The position numbers and the translations under genes were made by a program. A stretch of DNA of 64,000 nt from Urechis unicinctus (lineage: Eukaryota > Annelida > Polychaeta > Xenopneusta > Urechidae), in contig CM067358.1 in assembly GCA_034190875.2 (NCBI GenBank), positions 57,259,945 to 57,323,944 of the forward strand, read 5' to 3'. Below, piece by piece: positions 1-11,079 of the stretch. A model generated the notes under the pieces. The model did no database searches. It was given only the letters and a program-made list of their open reading frames with translations, and was not told the origin of the DNA. Within the stretch, counting starts at the first letter, position 1. Each line of letters begins with the position of its first letter.

Positions 1-866
1 GTTCATGTGAGTGATCGTTGCTGTTTATGACAGAGGGACACAGTGGTTCATGGGGATCTAACTGCGTGATACAACATCAAGAACACAGTGGTTCACGCGA
101 TTGCCATATCGGCTCACGATAACGACCATATGGAACCACGACTATGAACAAACTTACTCACTACAGTGATCATATTGCCACATGACAATGAAGATATCTA
201 CTCACGATAACGAACATATTGACTCACCAATACGAACATAGTGACCCACGAACACACTGACTCACTACTATGAACTTTTTGACCCACAACAATTAACATA
301 TTGACTCACAACGAACATATCAACGCAAGATTGCGATCATATTGACTCATGTCAATGAACACAATGACTCACGACTATGAACACAATGACTCACGACTAT
401 GAACACAATGACTCACCACTCTGAACACAATGACTCACGGCAATGAACACAATGACTCACCACTCTGAACACAATGACTCACGGCAATGAACATATTGAC
501 TCACCACTCTGAACATGTTGACTCACCACTTTGAACATGTTGCCTCACCACTTTGAACATGTTGCCTCACCACTGTGAACATGTTGACTCACCTCTATGA
601 ACATGTTAACTCATCACTGTGAACAAGTTGCCTCACCTCTGTGAACATACTGACTAACCACTGTGAACATGTTGACTCACCACTGTGAACATACTGACTA
701 ACCACTGTGAACATGTTGACTCATCTATGTGAACAAGCTGACTCACCACTGTGAACATATTCATTCAAAACTACGAATACAGTGATTCACAAAAATCAGC
801 GTTATGATTCACAACAAGGGAATTAGTTATCAACGATGGTGAACATTATAATGTGCAAAACGGATG
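1..866. repeat. Degenerate 22-bp minisatellite, left part
   Basis: Tandem units of about 22 bp with the core TGACTCACCACTNTGAACA run through this stretch. They are cleanest at 340-750, where successive copies differ by one to three bases. They decay towards both sides into irregular units that still alternate 'GACTCAC' and 'GAACATAT'. Related degenerate units resume at 2,811, right after the inserted hAT element, so the array is older than the insertion. No reading frame or RNA gene is supported here. Confidence 0.85.
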
Positions 867-872
867 TATGGC
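867..872. repeat. Target-site duplication of hAT element 1, left copy
   Basis: TATGGC here is repeated exactly at 2,811-2,816 on the other side of the element. Confidence 0.8.
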
Positions 873-2810
873 CAGGGCATGAAACTAAGAATATTTGCCA
901 CCGGCCAACCTGGCTGGTAGTTCCCAAAATCCACCGGCCCAGAAAAAATTCCACCAGCCAACAAAATTTAACACAAGTTTATGTATCGTTATGAATACTT
1001 TATTTTTTTTACCCATAACCCGCATAATATAACTCACAATATGCACGAGCAAAAAATAGATTTATATACACAGCATGAAAAACATGACACTCGAGTAAGG
1101 ACATATAATACACATAACAATAACACCCTCCTTAACAACAGTCTTTCTGGTGTGTGGCCTCCTCACTTTCACATCGAATGTATTCCTTGTAACTGGGGCG
1201 TCGATACCAGGTCCCAGTTATCTGCCACAGTTCTATAGCACGCTTGGGCTTGTAGTCAGCTATAGGGGTGACACAAGAAGCTCCTTCATCAGCTCATTGA
1301 AGGAGTCTGGGCTAAGACTGGACCTCCACTATTTGCTTCATTATGTTGAATCCTCTTTCACACTCAGCTGAAGAGGCAGGAAGGGTCCGAATGAGGTCCA
1401 TGAGGGCCATGAGGTTTATACAGCATCAGCTCACCAGTGTTTTAAGCATTGCCTTCTGGTCTGGGATATATGCAGTGTCAACACCTACACCAGAGAGCCC
1501 AACACTGATATGTTCAACGAGTGTGGCTACTGCCTGATCATCAAAATCTGAAAGCATATTCAGACAGCTGCATATCTTTGGTTGCATATGTTCTGCAGCA
1601 ATCGCAAAACATTACATCATGGTTTTCATCGTGTCGCAGCCAACCTCTATCCTCTCCGCAGTCTGTTTTCAGCCAGCGAGAGTTCCATTTCCTGCCATTT
1701 TCTCATAATCTTTACTTTGAAGCCTTAGATCTTCTGGAAGCTTGCGCTTACTCGGCTGGGGAGGCTCGGCCCCTTCAACGAAATGCCACATAGTGTAGAA
1801 AAATTTGTGAAATGGACTCTGGCGATTCGACTTGGTCGATTCGTAGAACAGAGTTTGATGATTAATCAAGATCAAACGAAGACTTGGCTATCCACATAAG
1901 TTCGCCGAGACCCAAACGCAACGCGCGATGCTACGCAGCGAGCGCGTTGCGCGCGTGTCATTACGTGACACGCTGACAGCACGCGCCGCATCGTGAGGCG
2001 CTGACCAGTTGAAAGCGCGAGCTCTTGTCGCAGCTTCTCAAAACCCGACACTAACCTTGGAGTCATACCTCCGTGCAGCTACTTACATTATTACCTGAAA
2101 CAACAACAATTAATTGGCACATACCGGCCCACAGCGACACATGCAAAGATAAACAAGCATTCAAATACAATTCTAGCACAACAAATTCACGGCTGCTCGT
2201 GAGGGGTGTTATAGCCCTACAAGACGTCTGGGTATAAATTCATGTTACCGTTACACCGGAGCTAGGGGTGTTATAACTTCCGAAGTACGGAAAATATCGC
2301 TACGATTTCGGATATGGTAATGAAAGATTATATTGTTGGAATAAAACAAACTCAGTTATATTATATATAAAAGACCAGAAATCATATATGAATGAGGATG
2401 CGTCAGGTAAGTATAACCGTCACATTGCAGCGTTAGTAAGTCGTCAGCTTAGTGAGTGACGGTATATTGGCGCCCAATTAACAATACCAACGGGACATCC
2501 GATAAAGTCGTATAAGGTGTCCAAATCTGTATATTTAATACTACCATGAAAACCAGAGACCCTCTAAATAAATACTCGCTGCCTTTGGAGTAAACAATCG
2601 CTGGCGATCTCAGTCGGGGTTTGGGGCTTAAGTGCGCGTTAAATTAAAGGTCGGGCGCTTCGGAACGTGCTGCGAGCGGGCGCATCATAAAAACTTAATA
2701 CAGGCGATTTGTTGACTCGCCACCCGGGCGACCAGTTTCGTAATTTCTACTCGCCCGAGCCGATTTTGACTCGCCATTGGCGGGCGGGCGGGCGTTAGTT
2801 TCGAGCCCTG
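873..2810 (-). mobile_element. hAT element 1, non-autonomous, 6-bp target duplication
   Basis: The left end CAGGGCATGAAACTAA (873-888) is the inverted match of the right end TTAGTTTCGAGCCCTG (2,795-2,810), with 14 of 16 positions agreeing. The ends begin CAGGG, as in many hAT superfamily elements. The hexamer TATGGC lies directly outside both ends (867-872 and 2,811-2,816). This is a perfect 6-bp target duplication, shorter than the usual 8 bp of hAT. Inside, on the minus strand, are only the first zinc-finger part and the last dimerisation part of a transposase, so the element looks internally deleted and dependent on a partner. The end near 2,740-2,795 is GC-rich with repeated GGCG and should be the promoter side. 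It inserted into the 22-bp minisatellite. Confidence 0.85.
1244..1695 (-). pseudogene. hAT transposase remnant: zinc finger fused to C-terminal dimerisation domain
   Basis: On the minus strand the sequence first gives a zinc-finger-like N-terminus with W-L-R-H-D-E-N followed by M-F-C-D-C-C (about 1,595-1,640). This resembles the TTF/BED-like start of ZNF862-type hAT transposases. After a stop and a frame change it passes almost directly into the family's C-terminus: a helical stretch, then A-E-C-E-R-G-F-N at 1,345-1,369, then S-L-S-P-D-S-F-N-E-L-M at about 1,270-1,310. A-E-C-E-R-G-F is the hallmark of the hAT dimerisation domain. The whole catalytic middle, some 400 residues in a full-length protein, is absent. 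At least two frameshifts and a TGA separate the readable parts. It is certainly non-functional as transposase, though the retained ends could still be moved by another element. Confidence 0.75.
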
Positions 2811-2816
2811 TATGGC
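2811..2816. repeat. Target-site duplication of hAT element 1, right copy
   Basis: TATGGC matches 867-872. An alternative 8-bp reading, TGTATGGC at 865-872 and 2,809-2,816, would need the last two bases of the element to be shared with the target. Confidence 0.8.
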
Positions 2817-3200
2817 CATTCACTTCTGTGTAAATAGTGATTTAAGACAAGGAATGCAGTGATTTTCCATTTTTAAAACAGTGTTTCGTAACAATAAGCA
2901 CAGTCTTTCGCGATGAAAGACAGCTATTCTCGACATTGTATATATCGATTCACGATCAGTGACATGATGGTTTACGACACTGTGTATAGCGATTCAAAAC
3001 AATTAACATGACCATTTACGACTATCAAAGACAGCAAATCACATCAACTATCGTATCAATTCAACACAATGCGAATAGTGACTCACGACAATAAACATTG
3101 TGATTAACGACCATCAACAGCTTTATTCCTTACATCGAACATAGTGATTTATGTTAATGAGTCTTCTGATTTACGACAATGGACATATCTCGGTATATTA
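2811..3200. repeat. Degenerate minisatellite, right part
   Basis: Irregular units alternate 'GATTCACGAC' or 'GATTTACGAC' with 'GAACAT' or 'AACATG', continuing the array of 1-866 beyond the hAT insertion. Copies are strongly diverged and the period wanders between about 22 and 30 bp. From about 3,200 to 3,486 I see nothing further. Confidence 0.5.
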
Positions 3201-3486
3201 ACTATCTAGTTGCAATACTTCATGTGATGCTAATTACATATCAACCAAATATTTGTCCCAACAAAAGGAGGGTCACTATAATTATTGAAGTGCTCATTGT
3301 GTCTCAGCAGCTCACAAAGTGCAATCCAATGACACTGCTTATGGTACTGCCGGATCAGATCCGCTTAAATAAATGTCATGCCGATTTAGGACAGTGCTTA
3401 TTGCATTTCAAGGTCTTTGGAATAGATTGAAGGTTAGGCTAAATTTCACTGCGCATGACGCGCCAATGACGGGCGCTTAACTTTAA

Positions 3487-3909
3487 GGATGGGGCGTCGA
3501 TTATGTTAATCGTATTATTGATGCGGCAGTTGATTCGGTTTGCTCAAAGGATTGTGATTGTAATGATGACAATTATGATGAAGCTCATGATAGTGACGAC
3601 GATGCTGTAAATGATGCTGGCGTTGATGATAATGACGACGACGATGCTGTATATGATGTTGGCGTTGATGATAATGACGACGACGATGCTGTAAATGATG
3701 CTGGCGTTGATGATAATGACGACGACGATGCTGTATATGATGTTGGCGTTGATGATAATGACGACGACGACGATGCTGTATATGATGCTAGCGTTGATGG
3801 TAATGACGACGACGACGATGCTGTATATGATGTTGGCGTTGATGATAATGACGACGACGATGCTGTAAATGATGCTGGTGTCGATGATGATCAGAAGTTG
3901 AGATGTTAA
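3487..3909 (+). other. Open acidic repeat frame, possible exon, function unknown
   Basis: After TAA at 3,484-3,486 a plus-strand frame stays open for 140 codons to TAA at 3,907-3,909, but it contains no ATG. From 3,598 it is built of seven 42-bp units encoding D-D-N-D-D-D-D-A-V-[YN]-D-[VA]-G-V. Units alternate between Y-D-V-G-V and N-D-A-G-V versions. Length changes add only whole GAC codons, so the frame never shifts. The flanking non-repeat residues are C-S-K-D-C-D-C-N-D-D before and D-D-D-Q-K-L-R-C after. It could be an exon of a secreted acidic, metal-binding type protein, or simply a GAT/GAC-rich tandem repeat that happens to be open. The minus strand is also open, reading I-I-Y-S-I-V-V-V, and this argues for chance. 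An AG at 3,486-3,487 could be an acceptor, but its pyrimidine tract is weak. Confidence 0.35.
3598..3885. repeat. 42-bp tandem array, seven copies
   Basis: The unit contains GATGATAATGACGACGAC followed by GATGCTGTATATGATGTTGG. Alternating TATATGATGTT and AAATGATGCT versions suggest an 84-bp higher-order step. Confidence 0.85.
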
Positions 3910-5490
3910 CGCGATGGTCACCTGGTGAGAGTATTACCCGACCTACCGGAAGTCATTGCTGTTGTGAGGACAACGCGCATCATGTCGTACTTTATCACAG
4001 GCGGACTGTCGGGTCGAGGTCCTTAATGACGCGGCTCCATTTTTCATGGTCTCAATGAACACCATATTAATTCACATTCTCGACAAGAAGAGTCCATCAC
4101 AGCTGGCCAGTTAGCGCACCGTCCCCGGAAGCCTCGTTGTGATGGCGTCTTCCCGCCCACACCGCTCACGCTGTTGTCTTCCGGTATAACTGACCTAACC
4201 GCATTGCGAACTCTGATTGATAACAATTACCATAGATATAGAAACTATGTCAGTTGCTTAGAAGCATTCGCCGTACCATGAATGAAAAACTCGATCAAAG
4301 ACTACAACTGATGGCCGACACTTTTTGGCAAGGAATAAAATCGTTGATTAACGTTCTTATTTGCGCATGTGCACACATTGATAACTGCTAATATATTCAT
4401 ACACAGCCTTGTGTTCATTCCGCCAATAAAGAACTGGCAACTCTTACCGGAATCAACTGGCAGTGAGTTATTAGCTAAACCTGATTTGGTTAAACCTGAA
4501 AAATGACTGTAGAATTTTGCGCAGTCTGTCAGCGCAACGCTTCGAGCTCCCCGCACACGACCTGTAGGTATGAAATATGACGCGAGAAAACGACCGGAAT
4601 TAGCCCGGCGTCGAATAGCTGTTTAAAGTAATTTATATATTGAATTTCACATAATAATCCATCTATAAAAGCCCAAGGATGGAAAGAAAGTTGCGTTAAG
4701 ATTGTAATATAAGCCTTCACAGAAGATACACAGGATGCTTGAAATGTCATCCACATTAAGACAAACCACATAGGGGTTAAGTTGGTCTATTTATTACAGA
4801 CGCTAGGCATATATCTTAATGCTAGGTTTGCGAGGAACACCCAGGCAGAATGATATTTTATTAACAGTAAAGACTGGAGGTGGGGTGAGGGTCCGCAGTC
4901 ATTATGGACTTAGCTTTAACTGCTAATCGGCGCTAATGATAATGAATGTGCTGAAGACGCAGAACAGAGTCTGCAATTGCTCGATATTTCAGAATCAAGT
5001 GTCTCTGTAAGACGGTAAGCGGGCGGGGTCAGTGGTGTTCACTGCGCTCGTGGCTTATCGTCGGTCATACTGGGTTATATATCATAACGTACCCAGTCTA
5101 TTTTTGATTGTCATTATGTTCCAAGCCCATAAGAGTCATAGCGCAGCGTCCTTTGCTCCTTGTGGTGACTGTTGAATCTTCCGCCTTCATTTAGTTGACT
5201 ATTTACATAATAGAACGTCCACATTAGAGAAGAAAGCGATATCACAGCAATGGTCGTATCCACGAGAGAAGAGACGAAATCGATGGGCAAACATTCCTTA
5301 TCCTTGCCTTGAGGAGACGACTGCTTTTATCGCTTGTGGATGATGGGTTTTGTCTGAGCGTCACATTTTGTAAATGATGCTGTAGCGAATGTGGATAAAA
5401 CAAGAATGAAGCCTAACGAGTTATGTGCCGTTCCGTGAAGGGGCTCGTCTGAGGCCGGTCCGATCAGCAATGTGGGTCTGCTTCCTCCAT
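3910..5490. other. No supportable gene
   Basis: Only short overlapping open frames of 60-84 codons occur, on the minus strand at 4,044-4,771, with no recognisable motif and no repeat. I see no RNA gene, transposon end or promoter. Confidence 0.6.
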
Positions 5491-5493
5491 CAT

Positions 5494-5891
5494 CTCTCGT
5501 CATCTCTCGCCATCACTCGCCATCTCTCGTCATCTCTCGTCATCTCCAGCCATCACTGGTCATCTCACGTCATCTCTCGCCATTACTGGCCATCTCTTGT
5601 CATCTTTCGCCATCACCCGTCATCAACCGCCATCACTCGCCATCACTGGCAATCTCTAGTCATATCTCGCCATTACTAGCAATCTCTCGTCATCTCTCGC
5701 CATCACTCGCCATCACTCACCATCACCCGCCATCACTCGCCATCTCTTGTCACCTCTCGTCCTCTCTCAACATCTCTCGGCATCTCGCATTATCTCTCGC
5801 CTTCTCTCGTCACCTCTCGTCATCTCTCGCCATCTCTATTCATCTCTCGCCATCACTCGCCATCTCTCGTCATCTCTCGCCATCACTCGCC
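5494..5891. repeat. 10-bp minisatellite (CATCTCTCGT / CATCACTCGC), copy A
   Basis: About 40 consecutive decamers vary between CATCTCTCGT, CATCTCTCGC, CATCACTCGC and CATTACTGGC. The same array is present at the start of copy B (53,586-53,781) with about half as many units. The open frames seen here, rich in S-R-H-L-S-P-S-L-A-I, are products of the repeat and not genes. The left edge of the A/B duplication falls in this array. Confidence 0.9.
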
Positions 5892-5949
5892 ATAATGACT
5901 CACACACACATTTCCATTCGGATTGCATTCATCTGGACAGCCATTCTAT

Positions 5950-6160
5950 TGTGAAGTTTATGACCCGAGGCCAAACTGTAAATTACAAGTAATTCCGCAG
6001 ACGAGTGAACGTCCGGTGAAATCAATTTGGACGATCCCGTCTGTTGGTCATTGATCTCATACAAACTGCCCCCTCCCTACCACCACACGCTCTCTGGAGT
6101 ATTTGTCACTAACAACCGCCTCTAATTCCCCATTAGCTGTAACATTATTCATTCACTAGC
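5950..6160 (-). pseudogene. Relic U1 of an unnamed multicopy coding-like family
   Basis: On the minus strand this gives N-V-T-A-N-G-E-L-E-A-V-V-S-D-K-Y, then after a stop-containing stretch I-D-F-T-G-R-S-L and I-T-C-N-L-Q-F-G. Relic U5 (37,706-37,897) shows the same order with V-S-D-K-C, I-D-Y-T-G-R-A-L and I-T-C-N. Stops and at least one frameshift break the frame. The plus-strand DNA marker is TATTTGTCACTAACA at about 6,098, shared with 37,829 and 53,983. I do not recognise the protein family. Copy B has the same relic at 53,835-54,050. Confidence 0.45.
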
Positions 6161-6599
6161 ATACCAGCGTACAGTACCCGGACTCTGGTCATAAGGACCC
6201 ACAGAGGTGCCATCTCGTGCCATTACGTCTAATGAGGAAGTTGGGGTGGGGTGTGGATGGTGGTAGCGGTTGGTGGGGTGGGGGTGATTCGTACTAGTCG
6301 TGCGACGTGCGTACACAGTGAGAAAGGTCGATGGTGTAGCTGTCTAACCTTACACGGCGACCTTACACTCAATACAGATAACAAGTGCTTGGATACGGTG
6401 TGTAGACTTTTCTTGACTGTCCGATAATTGGCATTTTCAACGCAGGCCAGGTGACTGAGCCTGTATCTAGACATCAGTATTCTTTATGTGAGACATAACA
6501 TGCACACGCACTAATGACCTTGAGGCCTGACCTGGTTTCCCGCCACGGCAACTGATATTTTTCACTGCGTATACTTCATGACAAGTGAAGAAAAAGTAT

Positions 6600-6802
6600 T
6601 TCATTGGCTGGGTCCCGTTCTTTGAAAGTGGCTCATTGCCTGGGTCCCGTTCTTTGAAAGTGGCTCATTGCCTGGGTCCCGTTCTTTGAAAGTGGCTCAT
6701 TGGCTGGGTCCCGCTCTTTGAAAGTGGCTCATTGGCTAGGTCGTGTTCTATGAAAGTGGCTCTCTGAATGTGGCTCATCGGCATGGCCCCGCTCTTTGAA
6801 AG
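6600..6802. repeat. 32-bp tandem array containing inverted CCAAT boxes
   Basis: Five to six units of about 32 bp read TGGCTCATTGGCTGGGTCCC followed by GTTCTTTGAAAG. Most contain ATTGG, the reverse of a CCAAT box. The last unit is irregular. The array is also in copy B at 55,012-55,190. It lies just upstream of a TATA-like sequence in both copies. Confidence 0.8.
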
Positions 6803-6975
6803 TATGAAAAAAGTCACGTGGCCTAATTAACAGCCAGTTAGGAAATGTCTCCACGCTTTCAGGTCACATGTTCCCGCGACAGATAGTAGAGATCCGTACG
6901 TGAAGCTGCCCAGCAATGTGAGACCTGGTTAACCTGGTTCTCATGGAAATAAGGCATATAAAGGGGGGGGGGGGC
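6803..6975 (+). promoter_or_regulatory. Promoter-like module: E-box, TATA box, G tract
   Basis: Downstream of the inverted CCAAT array come a CACGTG E-box (6,815-6,820), a conserved stretch with TTCCCGCGACAGATAG, then TATAAA at 6,957-6,962 followed by a run of twelve G. CCAAT boxes, E-box and TATA in this order resemble a polymerase II promoter reading to the right. Copy B keeps the array and an even better TATATAAA at 55,346-55,353 but has lost CACGTG. In copy A the TATA box abuts the G run, whereas in copy B about 275 bp lie between them. Initiation is inferred and not shown. Confidence 0.3.
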
Positions 6976-7867
6976 ATTTATTGCAGTCAGACACAGACGC
7001 CCAACTACTTGACCCTCAAGCGGAAATGGTCGTCTGCTATTGAAGTTAATGACCCAAATGAAAATTTCATCTTATTAAGCAGACGAGAGCGCACCGGGGG
7101 AATCTTCCGTCACAGCGCCATCTGTCTGCTTTTAATCATGTATTTCGGACGGTGTTCTTTGTCACTGACTGTCGCCTTCTAATTGACTAGGAATTGGATC
7201 TTCTGACGAATGCGACGTTAGAACCTTAGAACCGACCACAACTCACAGTAATTGAGCTTTTGTGCCCCATTAAAGAGTTGAACACCCCCGGACAGACAGA
7301 ATATTGGTCAATGTGTGATCATGGATGACAGGTAGTTTCTTGCATGCTAGGTATATATTTATATTAGGGTTCACAAAACAATTTACTTTTTAATGCTCTT
7401 TTCCATCAAAAATGCTGCCTCATACTGACCATTACTCTGATAATGCGTGAAGTTTTGCAGTGATATCTTTTTATGTATTGTAAATAATTTAAATGGAACC
7501 ACACACTGATCAGCAAAGTAGCCGAGTCCTGGTAATTAAGCGGACCAACAAGCCAATTTGTGAATGTTGTTTGATGACGTCAAACAAGGATGCAAATCTA
7601 CAACTCATTACAAGTAGGTTTCATTCATATTCGAGTGTCAAATGTATACTATCCTGATCATGTCATAAGTCCATTGAGTCACCCACTGTTGTGTTCATGA
7701 GTGTTGGGAACTGAAACATTGTTCGGTGAAGCGGGTTCTAGCTGGATATCGTTGTCATCAACCCTGATAAGTTTTCTTCCAAAGTACGACATTTATGATA
7801 CAAATAGTGATGAAATAGAGATGATGAGAGTTTTCATGACTTTGCCGGCGATTTACTATGTGTGTAT

Positions 7868-9745
7868 TGCGGCTAAACTGCCATCTTCTCACTGTACCCT
7901 GCTGTCAATAGGAGGTATAGATAAGCTGCAATCTTCTCACTATACCCTGCTGTAAATAGTAGGTGTAGATAAACTGCCATCTTCTCACTGTACCCTGCTG
8001 TAGATAGGAGGTATAGATAAGCTGCAATCTTCTCACTATACCCTGCTGTAGATAGTAGGTGTAGATAAACTGCCATCTTCTCATTGTACCCTGCTGTAGA
8101 TAGGAGTTATAGATAAGCTGCAATCTTCTCACTATACCCTGCTGTAAATAGTAGGTGTAGATAAACTGCCATCTTCTCACTGTACCCTGCTGTAGATAGG
8201 AGGTATAGATAAGCTGCAATCTTCTCACTATACCCTGGTGTAGATAGGAGGTGTAGATAAACTACAATCTTCTCACTGTACCCTGATATAGCTAGGAGGT
8301 GTAAATAAGCTGCCATATGCTCACTGTACCTTTCTATAGCTAGGAGGTGTAGATAAACTGCAATCTTCTCACTGTACCCTGCTATAGCTAGGAGGTGTAG
8401 ATAAGCTGCAATCTTCTCACTATACCCTGCTATAGCTAGGAGGTGTAGATAAGCTGCCATATGCTCACTGTACCCTTCTATAGCTAGGAGGTGTAGATAA
8501 ACTGCCATCTTCTCACTGTACCCTGCTATAGCTAGGAGGTGTAGATAAGCTGCAATCTTCTCACTGCACCCTGCTATAGCTAGGAGGTGTAGATAAACTG
8601 CAATCTTCTCATTGTACCCTGCTATAGCTAGGAGGTGTAGATAAACTACAATCTTCTCATGGTATCCTGCTATAGCTAGGAGGTGTAGATAGGTGCAATC
8701 TTATCACTGCACCCTGCTATAGCCAGGAGGTGTAGATAAACTACAATCGTCTCATTGTATCTTGCTATAGCTAGGAGGTGTAGATAAGCTGCAATCCTCT
8801 CACTGTACCCTGTTGTAGATAGTAGGTGTAGATAAACTGCAATCTTCTAAACTGCAATCTTCTCATTGTATCCTGCTATAGCTAGGAGGTGTAGATAAGC
8901 TGCAATCTTCTCACTGTATCCTGCTGTAGATAGTAGGTGTAGATAAACTACAATCTTCTCATTGTATCCTGCTATAGCTAGGAGCTGAGATAAGCTGCCA
9001 TCTTCTTACTGTACCCTGCTATAGCTAGGAGGTGTAGATAAGCTGCCTTCTTCTCAATGTACCCTGCTATAGCTAGGAGGTGTAGATAAGCTGCAATCCT
9101 CTCACTGTACCCTGCTGTAGATAGTAGGTGTAGATAAACTACAATCTTCTCATTGTATCCTGCTATAGCTAGGAGGTGTAGATAAGTGCAATCTTCTCAC
9201 TGTACCCTGCTATATCTAGGAGGTCTAGATAAACTACAATCTTCTCATTGTATCCTGCTATAGCTAGGAGTTGTAGATAAGCTGCAATCTTCTCACTGTA
9301 CCCTGCTATATCTAGGAGGTGTAGATAAACTACAATCTTCTCATTGTATCCTGCTATAGCTAGGAGCTGAGATAAGCTGCCATCTTCTTACTGTACCCTG
9401 CTATAGCTAGGAGGTGTAGATAAGCTGCCTTCTTCTCAATGTACCCTGCTATAGCTAGGAGGTGTAGATAAGCTACCATCTTCTCACTCTACCCTGCTAT
9501 AGCTAGGAGGTGTAGATAAGCTGCCTTCTTCTCAATGTACCCTGCTATAGCTAGGAGGTGTAGATAAGCTACCATCTTCTCACTCTACCCTGCTATAGCT
9601 AGGAGGTGTAGATAAGCTGATATCTTCTCACTGTACCCTGCTATAGCTAGGAGGTGTAGATAAGCTGCCATCTTCTCACTGTACCCTGCAATAGCTAGGA
9701 GGTGTAGATAAGCTGATATCTTCTCACTTTACCCTGCTATTGATA
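7868..9745. repeat. 48-bp minisatellite, about 39 copies
   Basis: The unit contains CTTCTCACTGTACCCTGC and TATAGCTAGGAGGTGTAGAT. The first third (7,868-8,240) uses a variant with CTGTAGATAGGAGGTATAGAT alternating with CTGTAAATAGTAGGTGTAGAT, making a 96-bp higher-order step. The unit length is a multiple of three, so minus-strand frames run open for up to 133 codons as a 16-residue repeat, Y-L-H-L-L-A-I-A-G-Y-S-E-K, before indels break them. I regard these frames as incidental. Copy B has only about one and a half to two units (56,300-56,370). Confidence 0.95.
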
Positions 9746-10440
9746 TGAGGTGCTGATAATCCGGCGTACAATAAAACCTGTCAAGGCGGTGTCCATGGTT
9801 GAGATCGAAGAGGCTAGGATTATGTGGAAATAAATCTATTGGAATTGGTGTGTCTTTGATTATAAGGAACCATTTGATCACACACGTGCGAACGTTTACT
9901 TCCCATTGAAATTGTTCCTAAAGATGCATCCACACCCATTACACCAAATTTGAAATTCCATTTAATAACTTCCACGCCCTGATAATATAATGGTCATAGT
10001 CATCTATAAGCTGACAAACACAGTGGAATTTATCAAATATGCTTTTTACTGGTAATCAGCATCCACTCCAGCAGTATGATAAAGGTTTGATGGAGTTGAC
10101 GTGAGACCTCAATAATGGACCTCTGGATGGTACGGCTGCATCAGTAGCAATAATACCTGATGCAACAAAACAATAAAAGGTTTATGCAGCCTCCAGTCGC
10201 ACACTTGAGGCACATTAAAGTTTGACGCTTGTGGGGAAAACCTTAACTGTAATATCATCCTGCTAAGTAATGTTTCGGCATTACCTGTGATATATCATTC
10301 TTCTAAGATTCACTGATATAACTGTCGAATCAGTAAGGTAGACGAGCAATATTTGTGAAGTGATTTTATTCGCCATGACGTCATAGTAAAATAACGATGT
10401 ATGGCATGCACGGATTGTGCATTGCATCATTGCGAGTATA
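9746..10440. other. Duplicated sequence without a gene
   Basis: This stretch aligns to 56,366-57,030 in copy B with scattered substitutions and small indels. No frame longer than about 60 codons and no known motif is present. It contains the CRE-like palindrome TGACGTCA at 10,376-10,383, kept in copy B at 56,982-56,989. Confidence 0.6.
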
Positions 10441-10788
10441 AGCTCGGATTGCATTTGTTAATATTCACCTGATCACTGAGTTATGCAGTGATATAGTTTA
10501 CATGAGGCTTCATGTATTAGGACTACAAGAGGTTGAACAGTTAATACGATACACCTGTCGACGAGTTGTATTATACATAATTCCATATCTGTATATAATA
10601 CCATCCGCATGAACCTGAATAAGGAAACCTTCAATGTGGGAAGACATTGGGAGTAGTTCATGACTGTCATAATCTGTACGTAATGAACACTCCTATTCAG
10701 ATACGCGATAGTTGTGACATCTGATTACCCTCAAGGCGCGACATCATGGATGCACATACTTTCCAGATTCTCATCGAAAATATATATA

Positions 10789-10794
10789 GTTACG
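10789..10794. repeat. Target-site duplication of hAT element 2, left copy
   Basis: GTTACG is repeated exactly at 14,137-14,142. Confidence 0.8.
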
Positions 10795-11079
10795 CAGAGT
10801 TCATTCCAGCTTTACTGTAATGTGGGACCGATGACCCACACCTACCTTCAATGTGGGTCATTTCAACTCAAAGTGGTACCACTAGTGGTCCCACATCTGA
10901 CTACAGAGTGGGTCCAGTCAGAGACTATTGAAATAGATGTTTCAATTATTTTCAGTTTTCTTTTAATCATGAATGCAATCATCCATTGTTGTCCATTTTA
11001 AAAAATTACAACCTGCTTATGCAAATGTTTTGGTAATTATAATGAAAAGAACGACATTTTTATGATACATGTTTTAATA

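Noticed and set aside
3544..3921. Minus-strand 125-codon hydrophobic frame I-I-Y-S-I-V-V-V
   Set aside because: It is the complement of the GAT/GAC-rich 42-bp repeat. The plus-strand acidic reading is the more plausible of the two and is itself uncertain.
5472..5954. 160-codon plus-strand frame rich in S-R-H-L-S-P
   Set aside because: It lies wholly in the 10-bp minisatellite and overlaps two other open frames of equal quality.
6943..7182. 79-codon plus frame with partner at 55,479-55,862
   Set aside because: The last 58 residues are shared, but the rate of change looks the same as in flanking non-coding DNA and the starts differ. I do not call it a gene.
7873..8508. Minus-strand repeat protein Y-L-H-L-L-A-I-A-G-Y-S-E-K
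   Set aside because: The unit is 48 bp, so frames persist automatically. Later units shift frame and the duplicate has at most two units.
7868..9745. CRISPR array
   Set aside because: Units are contiguous near-identical tandem repeats without unique spacers, in an animal-type genome.
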